This document shows, one piece after another, positions 1-6,888 of a stretch of 13,276 nucleotides of DNA. Position numbers and translations under genes: made by a program. Each line of letters begins with the position of its first letter. The stretch's first letter is position 1. The stretch is taken from assembly GCA_046861615.1 (NCBI GenBank), contig JBHHUS010000045.1, positions 1-13,276 of the forward strand, read 5' to 3'. Origin of the DNA: CAZNUM01 sp046861615 (GTDB taxonomy: Bacteria > Fidelibacterota > Marinisomatia > Marinisomatales > TCS55). A model generated the notes under the pieces. That model was not told the DNA's origin. It made no database searches and worked only from the letters and a program-made list of their open reading frames with translations.

Positions 1-126
1 ACAACGGGTCCTTTTACAATTGATCCGTCAACAGGCTGGGTGATGGTAACCAGTGGTTCCTTTTTGATTAATAAATCACACCCGGAGAATATTATCGGAC
101 TTATTAAAAACAGGTATATGAATTGA
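1..126 (+). CDS. C-terminal fragment of a cadherin-like extracellular protein (5' end outside window)
   Basis: Frame 1 is open from the first base to a TGA at 124-126, giving 41 residues. The segment reads TTGPFTIDPSTGWVMVTSG, which resembles the F-x-I-D-x-x-T-G-x-[IV] turn of cadherin-type repeats found in large secreted bacterial adhesins. After that turn the sequence (FLINKSHPENIIGLIKNRYMN) does not continue as a normal domain and stops abruptly, so the end could be a natural short tail or the product of a frameshift. It is convergent with the next gene, only 13 bp away. The family assignment rests on one short motif and is tentative; nothing can be said about the missing N-terminal part. 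Confidence 0.4.
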   Translation, partial: TTGPFTIDPSTGWVMVTSGSFLINKSHPENIIGLIKNRYMN

Positions 127-139
127 ATCGACTTCATTG

Positions 140-1480
140 TTAATGATTCATTCCCATGATGACCCCTCCTAATTGCCCATAGCCGGTTCTCTTTGCCATC
201 CAAACCCGGTTCTTACCATCCACCTCTATATCCCAAATGTTGTTTAAAAAAGAAGGTCCTTCTTCAGAGGAAAATATTTTCCAGGATTCTCCATTGTATT
301 TAACTACTCCATGACCAACGACCCATATCCATCCATCTTTATCTACGGCAAGTCTGTATAACCAAGAATCATAAGGGATGCTATCAATGACTGTCCATTG
401 GCCATTTTAATCGTATTTTGACAGAAAGCCTCCATCCTGAACTAACCAGATATTTTGCTGATCATCAATGATCATATGAATCACCCATTCCGGATGAGGC
501 ATGGGTTGGAAAGTCCACTGATTGCCATCCCACTTCCCCAATTCGGCTTGATGATGAGCGAGAAGTGTCCAACCGGCAATCCAGAGATTGTTGTCGAAAT
601 CAAATACCAGACCAGCGACGGAACCGTCATCTCCATACATTGCAACTGTTGTGTCTGTGTTTTCAACGCCATATTTCCAATAGTGAAAATTCTCACCGTC
701 AAAATAACCTAATATGTTATAGCCTGTACTGAACCAGACATTTCCTTTGCGATCAATTTCAAGTTCCTCAATCCCACCACTTGAACTCATTTTTTCACCC
801 ATCGAGTAAAATTCTATCATATCACCATTATAATATTTGAATAATTTATAATTATCAAATCGGGGCCATGAAAGATGGTCGCGAGCACCTCCACCAAAAA
901 GAGTGTCATTAAAGCACTCAATACCACCATATGCAAAATTTGGAAAACTATCCTTAACCACTGTGACAATTTCCCAGTCAACCCCATCGAATTTATATAA
1001 TTCTGAAGACCACGTGTAAACAGCCCAAACCGTACCATCCCCACAAGTTGTAATATGTTCTAAACCTGACTCCGGCAGGACTGAATTTTCAGAATTGTAA
1101 AAAGTCCAGTTCACAACATTGTCCAACTCCACCGGGAAAGGTTCGGTATCGTAAAAATTACCATGTTTGTCATAACTTCTCACGCTGATATAATATTGGC
1201 CGTCCTCCCATGCTGACGTCTCCCAATTAATTGTAAATGGCTCTTTCTCACTGTAAAACCCCGTCTGGATTCCATCTACCCACAGTTCTACTTTTTCAAT
1301 TTTATTCAGTTTTCCAGACTGAATCAGTATAGAAACCATTCCAGTCAGTGTTTCATTTGATTCAGGTGAAATAATTGTTATTTCTGGCCCGGTTTTATAG
1401 TCAGGTTTCTCAACACAGGTGAGATTATAAACCATAAAGAATAATGTCCCCAATAATAGTTTTTGATGAGAAGTAATCAT
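140..1480 (-). pseudogene. Secreted Ig-like plus beta-propeller protein, interrupted by an in-frame stop
   Basis: The ATG at 1480 (a TTG at 1486 is in frame) begins a hydrophobic signal sequence ending near YNLTC, a poor lipobox, so it is either a lipoprotein or simply exported. Residues about 30-120 form a bacterial Ig-like domain (TIISPESNETLTG, VELWVDG, WEDGQYYISVRSYDKHG). Then come propeller strands of the two-component-regulator-propeller kind: ELEIDRKGNVWFSTG, LVFDFDNNLWIAGW, MIIDDQQNIWLVQDG, each followed by K-[FWY]-D-G-x-x-W-like turns. A TAA at 407-409 (codon 358) interrupts the frame. The same frame continues for 88 codons to TAA 140-142 and encodes more of the same repeat (LAVDKDGWIWVVGHG, VVKYNGESWKIF, IEVDGKNRVWMA). 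The simplest reading is a single nonsense substitution in an intact propeller gene. The product would have been extracytoplasmic, probably binding or scaffolding; no catalytic motif is visible. No Shine-Dalgarno is seen. Confidence 0.75.
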
Positions 1481-1566
1481 CGTCAATGAAACAGATTAGA
1501 TAAAATATACCGGGAGACTACAGATTTATCAAGGCAAAATGAAGACGTCTTTATCCCCATCATTCA

Positions 1567-1594
1567 TTTGATAAAAACCCCCTCAGTTATCAAA
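1567..1594 (-). terminator. Inverted repeat spanning the stop codon of the barrel gene, possible weak terminator
   Basis: TTTGATAA (1567-1574) and TTATCAAA (1587-1594) are perfect 8-bp arms around a 12-nt loop, and the TGA stop (1583-1585) of the minus-strand barrel gene lies in the loop. On the minus strand the loop ends in TTT and the descending arm is AT-rich. The stem is weak and there is no long trailing T-run, so terminator function is only possible. Confidence 0.35.
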
Positions 1595-2275
1595 TTTAAG
1601 GGGAGCCGAGAAGATAAAGGAAATGCTTAGTTTTATATTCATTCCCGTCATGTCAACAGTGGCCTTACTTTTACTTAAACCGAATTCTTTCCGGGTATAG
1701 GTTACATTGTTATTGGTTAGGCGGTCAAAGGCGACGTTATACATTAAATAATCGAAGCCGGCGAACAGACAAACGCGGTCAAAAAGGAGGTATATGATTC
1801 CGGCCTCCAGGGCAGTGCCGCTGCCCTTCCCCTTGAAGGTCCACAGAACACCGCCGGTGGCGCTGGTGTCCAGATCACTGGTAACGCGGGTACGGAAATA
1901 TTCAAACCCTGCCCGGTAACCCAGATTCCGGTCTTTTAGAAAAGCGGAATTCCGAATTCCAACACTAAAAGTATTTACTTTTGTTACCGGCGTGGTTTTG
2001 GAATTAAAAGGCCATTGTTTATAACCAACGTACACTTCATAACCGCTGGTAAAACGCAATCCCAGGTTACCCCCAACCCGCGGCGCCTGGTTAAATTCGT
2101 AATCCTGCCGGACCGTGTCCATAGCAATTATGATACTGTCAATCCGGGTCCAGTTGGAAGGGCCGTAATAACCGTACTCCGGTTCAAAATAAATTTGCTG
2201 GGAATAGACCGGTGCCAGTATTAACAGGATTAATACTGGTCTCAGGATGCGAATAATTCCCAAACACCTGTTCAA
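1583..2275 (-). CDS. Small outer-membrane beta-barrel protein, function unknown
   Basis: This is a 230-residue protein with a signal peptide (basic N-terminus, hydrophobic core LRPVLILLILAPVYS, likely cut near YS|QQ). The mature part is rich in alternating aromatic/hydrophobic strands with Gly and Asn turns (LGLRFTSGYEVYVGYKQW, NTFSVGIRNSAF, LGYRAGFEYFRTRV, TALEAGIIYLLFDRVCLFAGFDYLMYNVAF), ending in KLSISFIFSAPLKFDN. That pattern fits an 8- to 10-strand outer-membrane barrel of the OmpA-barrel/porin-like type, although I cannot name the family. The start is a TTG at 2275. It is chosen because an AGAAAGG ribosome site lies 9 nt upstream, the signal peptide follows directly, and an in-frame stop (2300-2302) lies upstream with no ATG or GTG between. 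It is transcribed in the same direction as hemerythrin, 227 bp downstream of it, so probably from its own promoter. Confidence 0.7.
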   Translation of the reverse strand: MNRCLGIIRILRPVLILLILAPVYSQQIYFEPEYGYYGPSNWTRIDSIIIAMDTVRQDYEFNQAPRVGGNLGLRFTSGYEVYVGYKQWPFNSKTTPVTKVNTFSVGIRNSAFLKDRNLGYRAGFEYFRTRVTSDLDTSATGGVLWTFKGKGSGTALEAGIIYLLFDRVCLFAGFDYLMYNVAFDRLTNNNVTYTRKEFGLSKSKATVDMTGMNIKLSISFIFSAPLKFDN

Positions 2276-2284
2276 GGGACTCGG

Positions 2285-2291
2285 CCTTTCT
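2285..2291 (-). promoter_or_regulatory. Ribosome binding site supporting the TTG start of the barrel gene
   Basis: On the minus strand AGAAAGG lies 9 nt before the TTG at 2275-2273. It is the only purine-rich site next to a start-capable codon upstream of the signal peptide. Confidence 0.5.
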
Positions 2292-2317
2292 GGTTTTGGT
2301 TAAACATTTACAGTCTT

Positions 2318-2335
2318 CCGGGAAGGTTTTCCCGG
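2318..2335. repeat. GC-rich hairpin/inverted repeat in the leader of the barrel gene
   Basis: CCGGGAA (2318-2324), a GGTT loop and TTCCCGG (2329-2335) form a perfect 7-bp stem 43 bp upstream of the TTG start. No T-run follows on either strand, so it is not a canonical terminator. It could be an operator or a leader hairpin. The rest of the 2276-2502 gap shows only a weak stem at about 2455-2485 and no coding frame. Confidence 0.4.
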
Positions 2336-2502
2336 TAGAAAATAGTAATAAACACTCAAAACAACACCTTGAAAAGCAGGTCTGTTTACAGCAGAGCCCA
2401 ACAACCTCTGACTCCCAAAGGGTTCGCTAAGAATAACGCCCCTTTTCGAAAGGACTGTGTCAGACTTTAGTAATAACTGTCACAGCCCGAGGCCGTTATG
2501 GA

Positions 2503-2916
2503 TCAGTTTACGTATTGTTTATACAGAATATCCTTTTCAAGAATATGATCAACCAGCCAGTGTTTTAAAAATTCATAAACGTCATCACTTAATTTTTCCG
2601 TTTCCTGGTGGCTTTTAATAATCTGACAATAGCTTTTCACATTCTCGAGGAGTAGCTGATGACAATGGACCTGATCGTTCAGATCCGGGTACTGCTTTTC
2701 CTTTAGAATTGATTCTTCATGCTGGAAATGGTATTCCGTATAGTCGAGCAATTCCTTGACAATTGTCTCGATGTAATCCTTTCCCTGAGATGTGATGATA
2801 GCGCCGAAAAGGGTTTGAATAATATGTACCAGCTTTTTATGCTCATCATCCAGCTCCTTTAAACCTACACTCCAGGAATCATCCCAGGAGATTATCGGTG
2901 GTAGTTTTGCAGTCAT
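2503..2916 (-). CDS. Bacteriohemerythrin (hemerythrin-like O2/metal-binding protein)
   Basis: This 137-residue, signal-less protein has the normal length for a single-domain bacteriohemerythrin, a cytoplasmic four-helix bundle that binds O2 or NO at a di-iron site and is linked to oxygen sensing or delivery. The family opening W-x-x-x-x-SVG (residues 11-18) is present. Candidate iron ligands are H26 (DDEH), H63 and E67 (HFQHEE), H86, H124 and D129 (HILEKD), with conserved spacings H-x3-E and H-x4-D. The first His of the usual H-x3-H pair aligns with Q82; nearby H84 is out of register. The site may therefore have one ligand fewer or an altered geometry. The ATG at 2916 is preceded by AGAGG with 6-nt spacing. 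It lies 69 bp downstream of the PEBP gene on the same strand and may be cotranscribed. Family assignment is firm; oxygen binding is inferred. Confidence 0.9.
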   Translation of the reverse strand: MTAKLPPIISWDDSWSVGLKELDDEHKKLVHIIQTLFGAIITSQGKDYIETIVKELLDYTEYHFQHEESILKEKQYPDLNDQVHCHQLLLENVKSYCQIIKSHQETEKLSDDVYEFLKHWLVDHILEKDILYKQYVN

Positions 2917-2985
2917 AAATTTCCTCTAATAAGCATTAGTAAAACCTAAAACGGGTTTTTGCCCCTTCTGCCCCAATGACAGCAA

Positions 2986-3528
2986 TCAACGGGAATAGTA
3001 AGCAATAATCGAGGCTTTAGCCAGTAAATTCTGATTCAAATAGTATCCCACCAGCGAGGGTGTGGCATTCTCATCCAGTCCCAGCGATTCCAGCGTCAGG
3101 GCATAGACCGTAAAAATGTAGGCATGGGGTTGATCACCCACGGGAGGACAGGAACCGCCATAGCCCGGAGTACCAAAACTGGTTATACTCTGAATACTAC
3201 CTAAGGGAGCTTTACCGGTGTCCAGGTTTCCGGCGTTCAGTGCCAGGGAATTAATATCGGGCGGAATATTAAAAATTAACCAGTGCCACCAACCGCCACC
3301 GGTGGGAGCGTCAGGATCGTAAACAGTGACAGCAAAACTCTTAGTGCCTTCCGGTGCATTTTCCCACTCCAGCCGGGGGGAGATATTCTTTCCTTCACAG
3401 CCGAATCCGGAAAAAACCTGGTCATTGGTAATCTGGCCGTGGATGTCCGGACTGGTGAGTTCAAACGACTGCCCGTATCCTAAGGTAACAATACAAACCA
3501 GTGCAATTATTTTGATAAATGTTTTCAT
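2986..3528 (-). CDS. Secreted YbhB/YbcL family (PEBP, Raf-kinase-inhibitor-like) protein
   Basis: This is a 180-residue phosphatidylethanolamine-binding-protein fold of the bacterial YbhB/YbcL type. The N-terminus MKTFIKIIALVCIVTLGYGQ is a signal peptide, so the product is periplasmic or secreted. Family motifs are in order: DPDAP (71-75), GGGWWHWLIFNIP (77-89), GYGGSCPP (122-129) and H135 before the YIFTVYAL strand, which together line the anion/phosphate-binding pocket. C44 and C127 might pair outside the cytoplasm. The start is the ATG at 3528, because a perfect AAGGAGG sits 5 nt upstream and the signal peptide begins exactly there; an in-frame start at 3576 would add 16 polar residues ahead of it. 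The biochemical role of bacterial members is poorly defined (ligand binding or inhibitor-like), so no pathway is assigned. It is divergent from tetR. Confidence 0.92.
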   Translation of the reverse strand: MKTFIKIIALVCIVTLGYGQSFELTSPDIHGQITNDQVFSGFGCEGKNISPRLEWENAPEGTKSFAVTVYDPDAPTGGGWWHWLIFNIPPDINSLALNAGNLDTGKAPLGSIQSITSFGTPGYGGSCPPVGDQPHAYIFTVYALTLESLGLDENATPSLVGYYLNQNLLAKASIIAYYSR

Positions 3529-3533
3529 AAGGT

Positions 3534-3540
3534 CCTCCTT
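3534..3540 (-). promoter_or_regulatory. Consensus Shine-Dalgarno deciding the PEBP start
   Basis: The minus strand reads AAGGAGG-ACCTT-ATG. A full anti-16S match at 5-nt spacing fixes translation at 3528 rather than at the upstream in-frame codon at 3576. Confidence 0.85.
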
Positions 3541-3576
3541 CCTGCCAATTTCGGGGAGTGGCGTCTCCATGATCAC

Positions 3577-3596
3577 AGTTCCACTCTGATGGAACT
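3577..3596. repeat. Inverted repeat in the leader/promoter region of the PEBP gene
   Basis: AGTTCCA (3577-3583), spacer CTCTGA and TGGAACT (3590-3596) form perfect 7-bp arms, 49 bp upstream of the PEBP start. It could be an operator or a leader hairpin; its sequence is unlike the TetR-type repeats near 3720-3750, so it is unlikely to bind the same regulator. Confidence 0.4.
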
Positions 3597-3714
3597 TCGT
3601 TAAAACAACAAATATCGCACAAGATTTTATTCAGCTTTAAAAGTTGTGATCTGGTATACACATTGGGACTACAACTAATTGGAATATCAGGAAAAATAAA
3701 ATAAAGTTTGAAAA

Positions 3715-3749
3715 ACTGACTGACCAGTCAGTAATTTACTGACCAGTAA
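3715..3749. promoter_or_regulatory. Two tandem TetR-type operators upstream of the efflux operon
   Basis: Two perfect inverted repeats share the core CTGACCAG. The first has arms ACTGACTG and CAGTCAGT (3715-3732) and the second TTACTG and CAGTAA (3736-3749), each around a central AC. Their centres are 19 bp apart. They lie 13-47 bp before the tetR ATG, and a TTGAAA (3708-3713) with TAATTT (3732-3737) 18 bp later could be the promoter they cover. Short palindromes next to a TetR gene are the usual autorepression site, so dimers of the encoded TetR protein probably bind here and shut off the whole operon. The PEBP promoter on the other side may also be affected. Confidence 0.75.
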
Positions 3750-3761
3750 TTCGGAGACAAA

Positions 3762-4367
3762 ATGACTATTTCAGATCGCAAAGCCCGGGAAAAGGAACAA
3801 CGACGTAAGGCTATTCTGACCGCGGCGGAAAAACGCTTCGCCCGGGAAGGCTATAACGCCACCCAACTGGATTCCATCGCCGATGACGTGGAAATCAGTA
3901 AAGGCACTATTTACCTGTATTTTAAAAATAAAGAAGACCTGTTCTTCTCTATGATTGATGAAAAAATCAGCACCTACTATGCCAATCTCACTGCTGAAAT
4001 TGAACAGGTGGAATCATTGGAAAACCTGATTCAACGTCTGGTGACCTACAACCTGGAACACTATCGCCACCAGCACCACTTTATCCGCTTAATCATGTCG
4101 GAACAGGTCAAAGTTGAATCTCAGACCCACAAAAAAATGCGGCATCAATTTCTCACTAAACGCAATGAATACCTGGATGGCATTGAATCAAAACTGGCCC
4201 AGTATCTGCCGGCAAAAAGTACAATTAATCCCCGCTCAATTGCCCTGACCATCGTGGGGGCCGTCAACCAGGTTATCATGGACTGGCTGATTCAACGGCG
4301 TGAACCGGATCTGGAAAAAACCAAACAGGATATCATTCACATCATTGTTAAAGGGGTTAAAGGATGA
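3762..4367 (+). CDS. TetR/AcrR family transcriptional repressor of the efflux operon
   Basis: This 201-residue protein has the normal TetR length. The N-terminal DNA-binding domain is clear: RRKAILTAAEKRFAREGYNATQLDSIADDVEISKGTIYLYFKNKEDLF (about 14-61), with the helix-turn-helix at about 36-56 and the family signature KGTIYLYFKNKEDL. The C-terminal helical part (about 65-201) would dimerise and bind an inducer, often a drug or hydrophobic compound exported by the controlled pump. The ATG at 3762 has GGAG 5 nt upstream. The stop overlaps the tolC start (ATGA, 4364-4367), so regulator and pump are cotranscribed and likely translationally coupled. Paired palindromes just upstream suggest autoregulation. 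Specificity cannot be read from sequence. Confidence 0.93.
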   Translation: MTISDRKAREKEQRRKAILTAAEKRFAREGYNATQLDSIADDVEISKGTIYLYFKNKEDLFFSMIDEKISTYYANLTAEIEQVESLENLIQRLVTYNLEHYRHQHHFIRLIMSEQVKVESQTHKKMRHQFLTKRNEYLDGIESKLAQYLPAKSTINPRSIALTIVGAVNQVIMDWLIQRREPDLEKTKQDIIHIIVKGVKG

Positions 4368-5734
4368 ACCTATTCAGATTATCGTTTCATCACCGGGGAT
4401 ACTTTTTAAACCAGTGGATTAAGCTACTGATTCCAATGCTCAGTTATGCGGGTTTACTGTCAGCCCAGTCACTGGAATTGAATCTGGAAACGGTTCGTAA
4501 GTTAGCCCTGGAAAACAATCCCCAACTGAAAGCCGCCCAGAAGGACATTCAAAAAGCCACAACGAAAGTCAAGGAGTCCTTTGGGTCATTGCTGCCAACA
4601 GTGAACACCTATGCCAACTACCAGCGGGCCTGGGAACTGCCCACGATCTACTTTGACAACCCCGATCCCACGGGACCAAAAAAGATTTCATTTAAAGTGG
4701 GTCAGACCCATACGCTGGCCTCCGGACTCAAGATTGACCAGCCGCTCTACCTGGGAGGTTCCGCCTGGAACGGTTACCAGTTGGCTCAGTTGGGTCAGGA
4801 CCTCTCAGCACAACAATTGAAGATCACCCGTACTGACGTTTTGCTTAATGCCACCGATGCATACCTGGGCCTCCTGTTCGCCCGATCGGTGATTGACGTG
4901 AATAAACAGGCAGTGGAGACCGCTGAAAAAAACCTGCAGCAGGTCCAGAACCTGGAAGCCGTGGGTAAAGGGTCTCATTTTGATGTACTGCGGGCGGAAG
5001 TGCAGTTGGCCTCGCTTCAACCCCAGTTGATTTCAGCTCAGAATAATGCCCGTCTGGCAGAATCCCGGTTGAAAATGGCCCTGAACCTGTCATCCAATCA
5101 GACCGTTGAAGTAACCGAAAAACTAACTTATAAACCATCGCCGCTCACTGCCATCGGCGTGGAAACGCTGGTGCAGCAGGCTTTTCAACAACGGCCGGAA
5201 ATGCAGATACTGTCAACCCAGAAGGTTATGGCCCAGAAACAGGTTTCCCTCTCCCGGGCCAGCCTGATGCCAAAACTGGTTTTCTCAACTACCTACCAGT
5301 ACCAGGGCGAAAAGGAAACCACCAATTTCAAGAAAGATGATTTTTTCAATTCATTCAACTCCTCCATCAGCGTCAGTTTACCCCTGTTCACCGGCTACCA
5401 AACCCAGTCCCGGATTCAGCAGGCCAAAATCGAATTGCAGAAAACCAGTGACCAGGCCGACCTGGTCCGGCAGGCGATTCGCCTGGAAGTGGAAACAGCC
5501 CTGTTCACCACCCGGGAAGCAGAGGAAAAAGTGAAATCTCAGGAAAAACTGGTGGAACAGTCCCAGGAAGCCCTCCGGCTGGCCTCCCTGCGATTCCAGG
5601 AGGGCAGCAGCACCCAGCTGGATGTAATGAATGCCGAACTGTCATTAAATCAGGCCCGGATGAGTTACAACCAGTCATTGTTCGAATATAATCTGGCCCT
5701 GGCCCGGTTAAACAAAGCATTAAATCAACTTTAG
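4364..5734 (+). CDS. TolC family outer-membrane efflux channel
   Basis: This is a 456-residue outer-membrane factor, the exit duct of the tripartite pump. An N-terminal stretch of about 20 polar/aromatic residues precedes the hydrophobic signal core (LLIPMLSYAGLLSA), with likely cleavage at SA|QS near residue 34. Two OEP repeats follow. The first begins LNLETVRKLALENNPQLKAAQKDIQKA (about 38-64). The second begins IGVETLVQQAFQQRPEMQILSTQKVMAQKQVSLSRASLMPKLVFS and ends with the typical EEKVKSQEKLVEQSQEALRLASLRFQEGSSTQLDVMNAELSLNQARMSYNQSLFEYNLALARLNKAL. Long Gln/Ala-rich helices form the periplasmic tunnel. The ATG overlaps the tetR stop and has AAGGGG 7 nt upstream, which favours this start despite the long N-region. 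The TAG stop is embedded in the ribosome site (TAGGAG) of the adaptor gene 9 bp on. Confidence 0.95.
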   Translation: MNLFRLSFHHRGYFLNQWIKLLIPMLSYAGLLSAQSLELNLETVRKLALENNPQLKAAQKDIQKATTKVKESFGSLLPTVNTYANYQRAWELPTIYFDNPDPTGPKKISFKVGQTHTLASGLKIDQPLYLGGSAWNGYQLAQLGQDLSAQQLKITRTDVLLNATDAYLGLLFARSVIDVNKQAVETAEKNLQQVQNLEAVGKGSHFDVLRAEVQLASLQPQLISAQNNARLAESRLKMALNLSSNQTVEVTEKLTYKPSPLTAIGVETLVQQAFQQRPEMQILSTQKVMAQKQVSLSRASLMPKLVFSTTYQYQGEKETTNFKKDDFFNSFNSSISVSLPLFTGYQTQSRIQQAKIELQKTSDQADLVRQAIRLEVETALFTTREAEEKVKSQEKLVEQSQEALRLASLRFQEGSSTQLDVMNAELSLNQARMSYNQSLFEYNLALARLNKALNQL

Positions 5735-5743
5735 GAGCTACCG

Positions 5744-6880
5744 ATGCGTTTTAAATATTTAACCCTACCCCTGGTTATTGCCCTGTTCCTGTTTTCAAGC
5801 GGCTGTAAATCCAAATCCGCCAATGAGGGAACTGAAAAAGATGCCGTTCCCGTACAGGTGATAACAGTGAAGCTGGGGGCGATTGAAGATGTAAGCCGGT
5901 ATTTCGGAACCGTTCAGGCCCGGGAATCAGTCAAAGTCTATTCCACCGTTCCCAGACGGATTTTAAGACTTTACCATGATGTGGGTGAAATTGTTCCCAC
6001 TGGCGAATTATTAGCGGAAGTGGAGCGGGAACAGATTCAGCAGGCAGTACATCAGGCTGAAGCGGGGCTGGAAACAGCCCAGGCTCAATTTCAAAATACC
6101 GATATTGAGTTAAACCGGCTTAAAAAACTGTACCAGGAAAAAGCAATCAGCCAGAGTCAGCTTGACGCCCTCCAGACCCAGTGGGATGCCGCCAGGTCAG
6201 CCGTGAAACAATTCAGCGCCTCCCTTTCCGCCGCCCAGTCCCAATTAGCGGAAACACACATCAAGGCACCCATTGGCGGCGTAATTGTCAACCGCTTGCT
6301 GGAAGCAGGCGATCTGGCCAGTCCCCAGATTCCCCTGTTTGAAATCGCCAATATGGACACCATTAAAATCAATGTCCAGATTATTGAGCGGGACCTGAGT
6401 AAAGTCCGCCGGGGGCAACCGGTACGCCTGATGGTAGCCACCTACCCCGACTCGATTTTCAGGGGCCGGATCATTCGAGTAAATCCGACCTTAAATCCCA
6501 TGACCCGCACCGCTGATGCGGAGATTGAAGTTTCCAATCGCCGGCACCAATTGAAACCGGGGATGTTTGCCACGGTGGATTTGATTTTGAACCGGAAAGA
6601 ACAGGTACCGGTAATTCCCAAACATACCATCATTGAAAAAACAATGCTGGCTACCAGGGGTGGTGATTTATCCACCGGCGATGTCTTTGTTGAAAAACAC
6701 GTTTTCACAATCGAGGATAACCGGGCTTACTGGAGAACGATCCGTACCGGAATTATTAACCACACACTGGTGGAGATCCTGGATGGATTGGAACCGGGAG
6801 AAACGATTGTCTCCGTAGGGCAGCACATGTTAAGTGATTCCTCCCTGATCGAAATTATTCCCCAACTAACGACAAAATAG
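5744..6880 (+). CDS. RND efflux periplasmic adaptor lipoprotein (membrane fusion protein)
   Basis: This 378-residue adaptor bridges the RND pump and the TolC channel. It has a lipoprotein signal peptide with the lipobox SSGC (C21), which anchors it in the inner membrane. In order: beta-barrel/lipoyl half (VKVYSTVPRRILRLYHDVGEIVPTGELLAEVE), a short alpha-helical hairpin (about 105-170, AEAGLETAQAQFQ through SASLSAAQSQLAE), and the second lipoyl half with the family signature HIKAPIGGVIVNRLLEAGDLAS. A barrel (NMDTIKINVQIIERDLSKVRRGQPVRL) and a membrane-proximal domain (YWRTIRTGIINHTLVEILDGLEPGETIVSVGQHML) follow. The helical hairpin is short for an AcrA type, so contact with TolC may be tip-to-tip with fewer heptads. 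AGGAG lies 6 nt before the ATG. It is the third gene of the tetR-tolC-mfp-rnd operon, 8 bp before the pump. Confidence 0.95.
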   Translation: MRFKYLTLPLVIALFLFSSGCKSKSANEGTEKDAVPVQVITVKLGAIEDVSRYFGTVQARESVKVYSTVPRRILRLYHDVGEIVPTGELLAEVEREQIQQAVHQAEAGLETAQAQFQNTDIELNRLKKLYQEKAISQSQLDALQTQWDAARSAVKQFSASLSAAQSQLAETHIKAPIGGVIVNRLLEAGDLASPQIPLFEIANMDTIKINVQIIERDLSKVRRGQPVRLMVATYPDSIFRGRIIRVNPTLNPMTRTADAEIEVSNRRHQLKPGMFATVDLILNRKEQVPVIPKHTIIEKTMLATRGGDLSTGDVFVEKHVFTIEDNRAYWRTIRTGIINHTLVEILDGLEPGETIVSVGQHMLSDSSLIEIIPQLTTK

Positions 6881-6888
6881 AGGGCACC

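Noticed and set aside
2441..2485. Hairpins CCTTT/AAAGG and CTGTGTCAG/CTGTCACAG downstream of hemerythrin
   Set aside because: Stems are short or mismatched and no T-run follows on the minus strand, so a terminator call is not supported.
2941..2960. AAAACC/GGTTTT repeat between the PEBP and hemerythrin genes as a terminator
   Set aside because: A six-pair, AT-rich stem with little T-tail on the minus strand is too weak to distinguish from chance.
3529..3576. 16-residue N-terminal extension of the PEBP protein
   Set aside because: The consensus AAGGAGG lies inside this stretch and directs the start at 3528, where a normal signal peptide begins.
3461..3661. Minus-strand frame overlapping the PEBP start region
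   Set aside because: It overlaps the PEBP signal peptide and its perfect ribosome site in another frame, and its product is Cys/Asn-rich with no recognisable domain.
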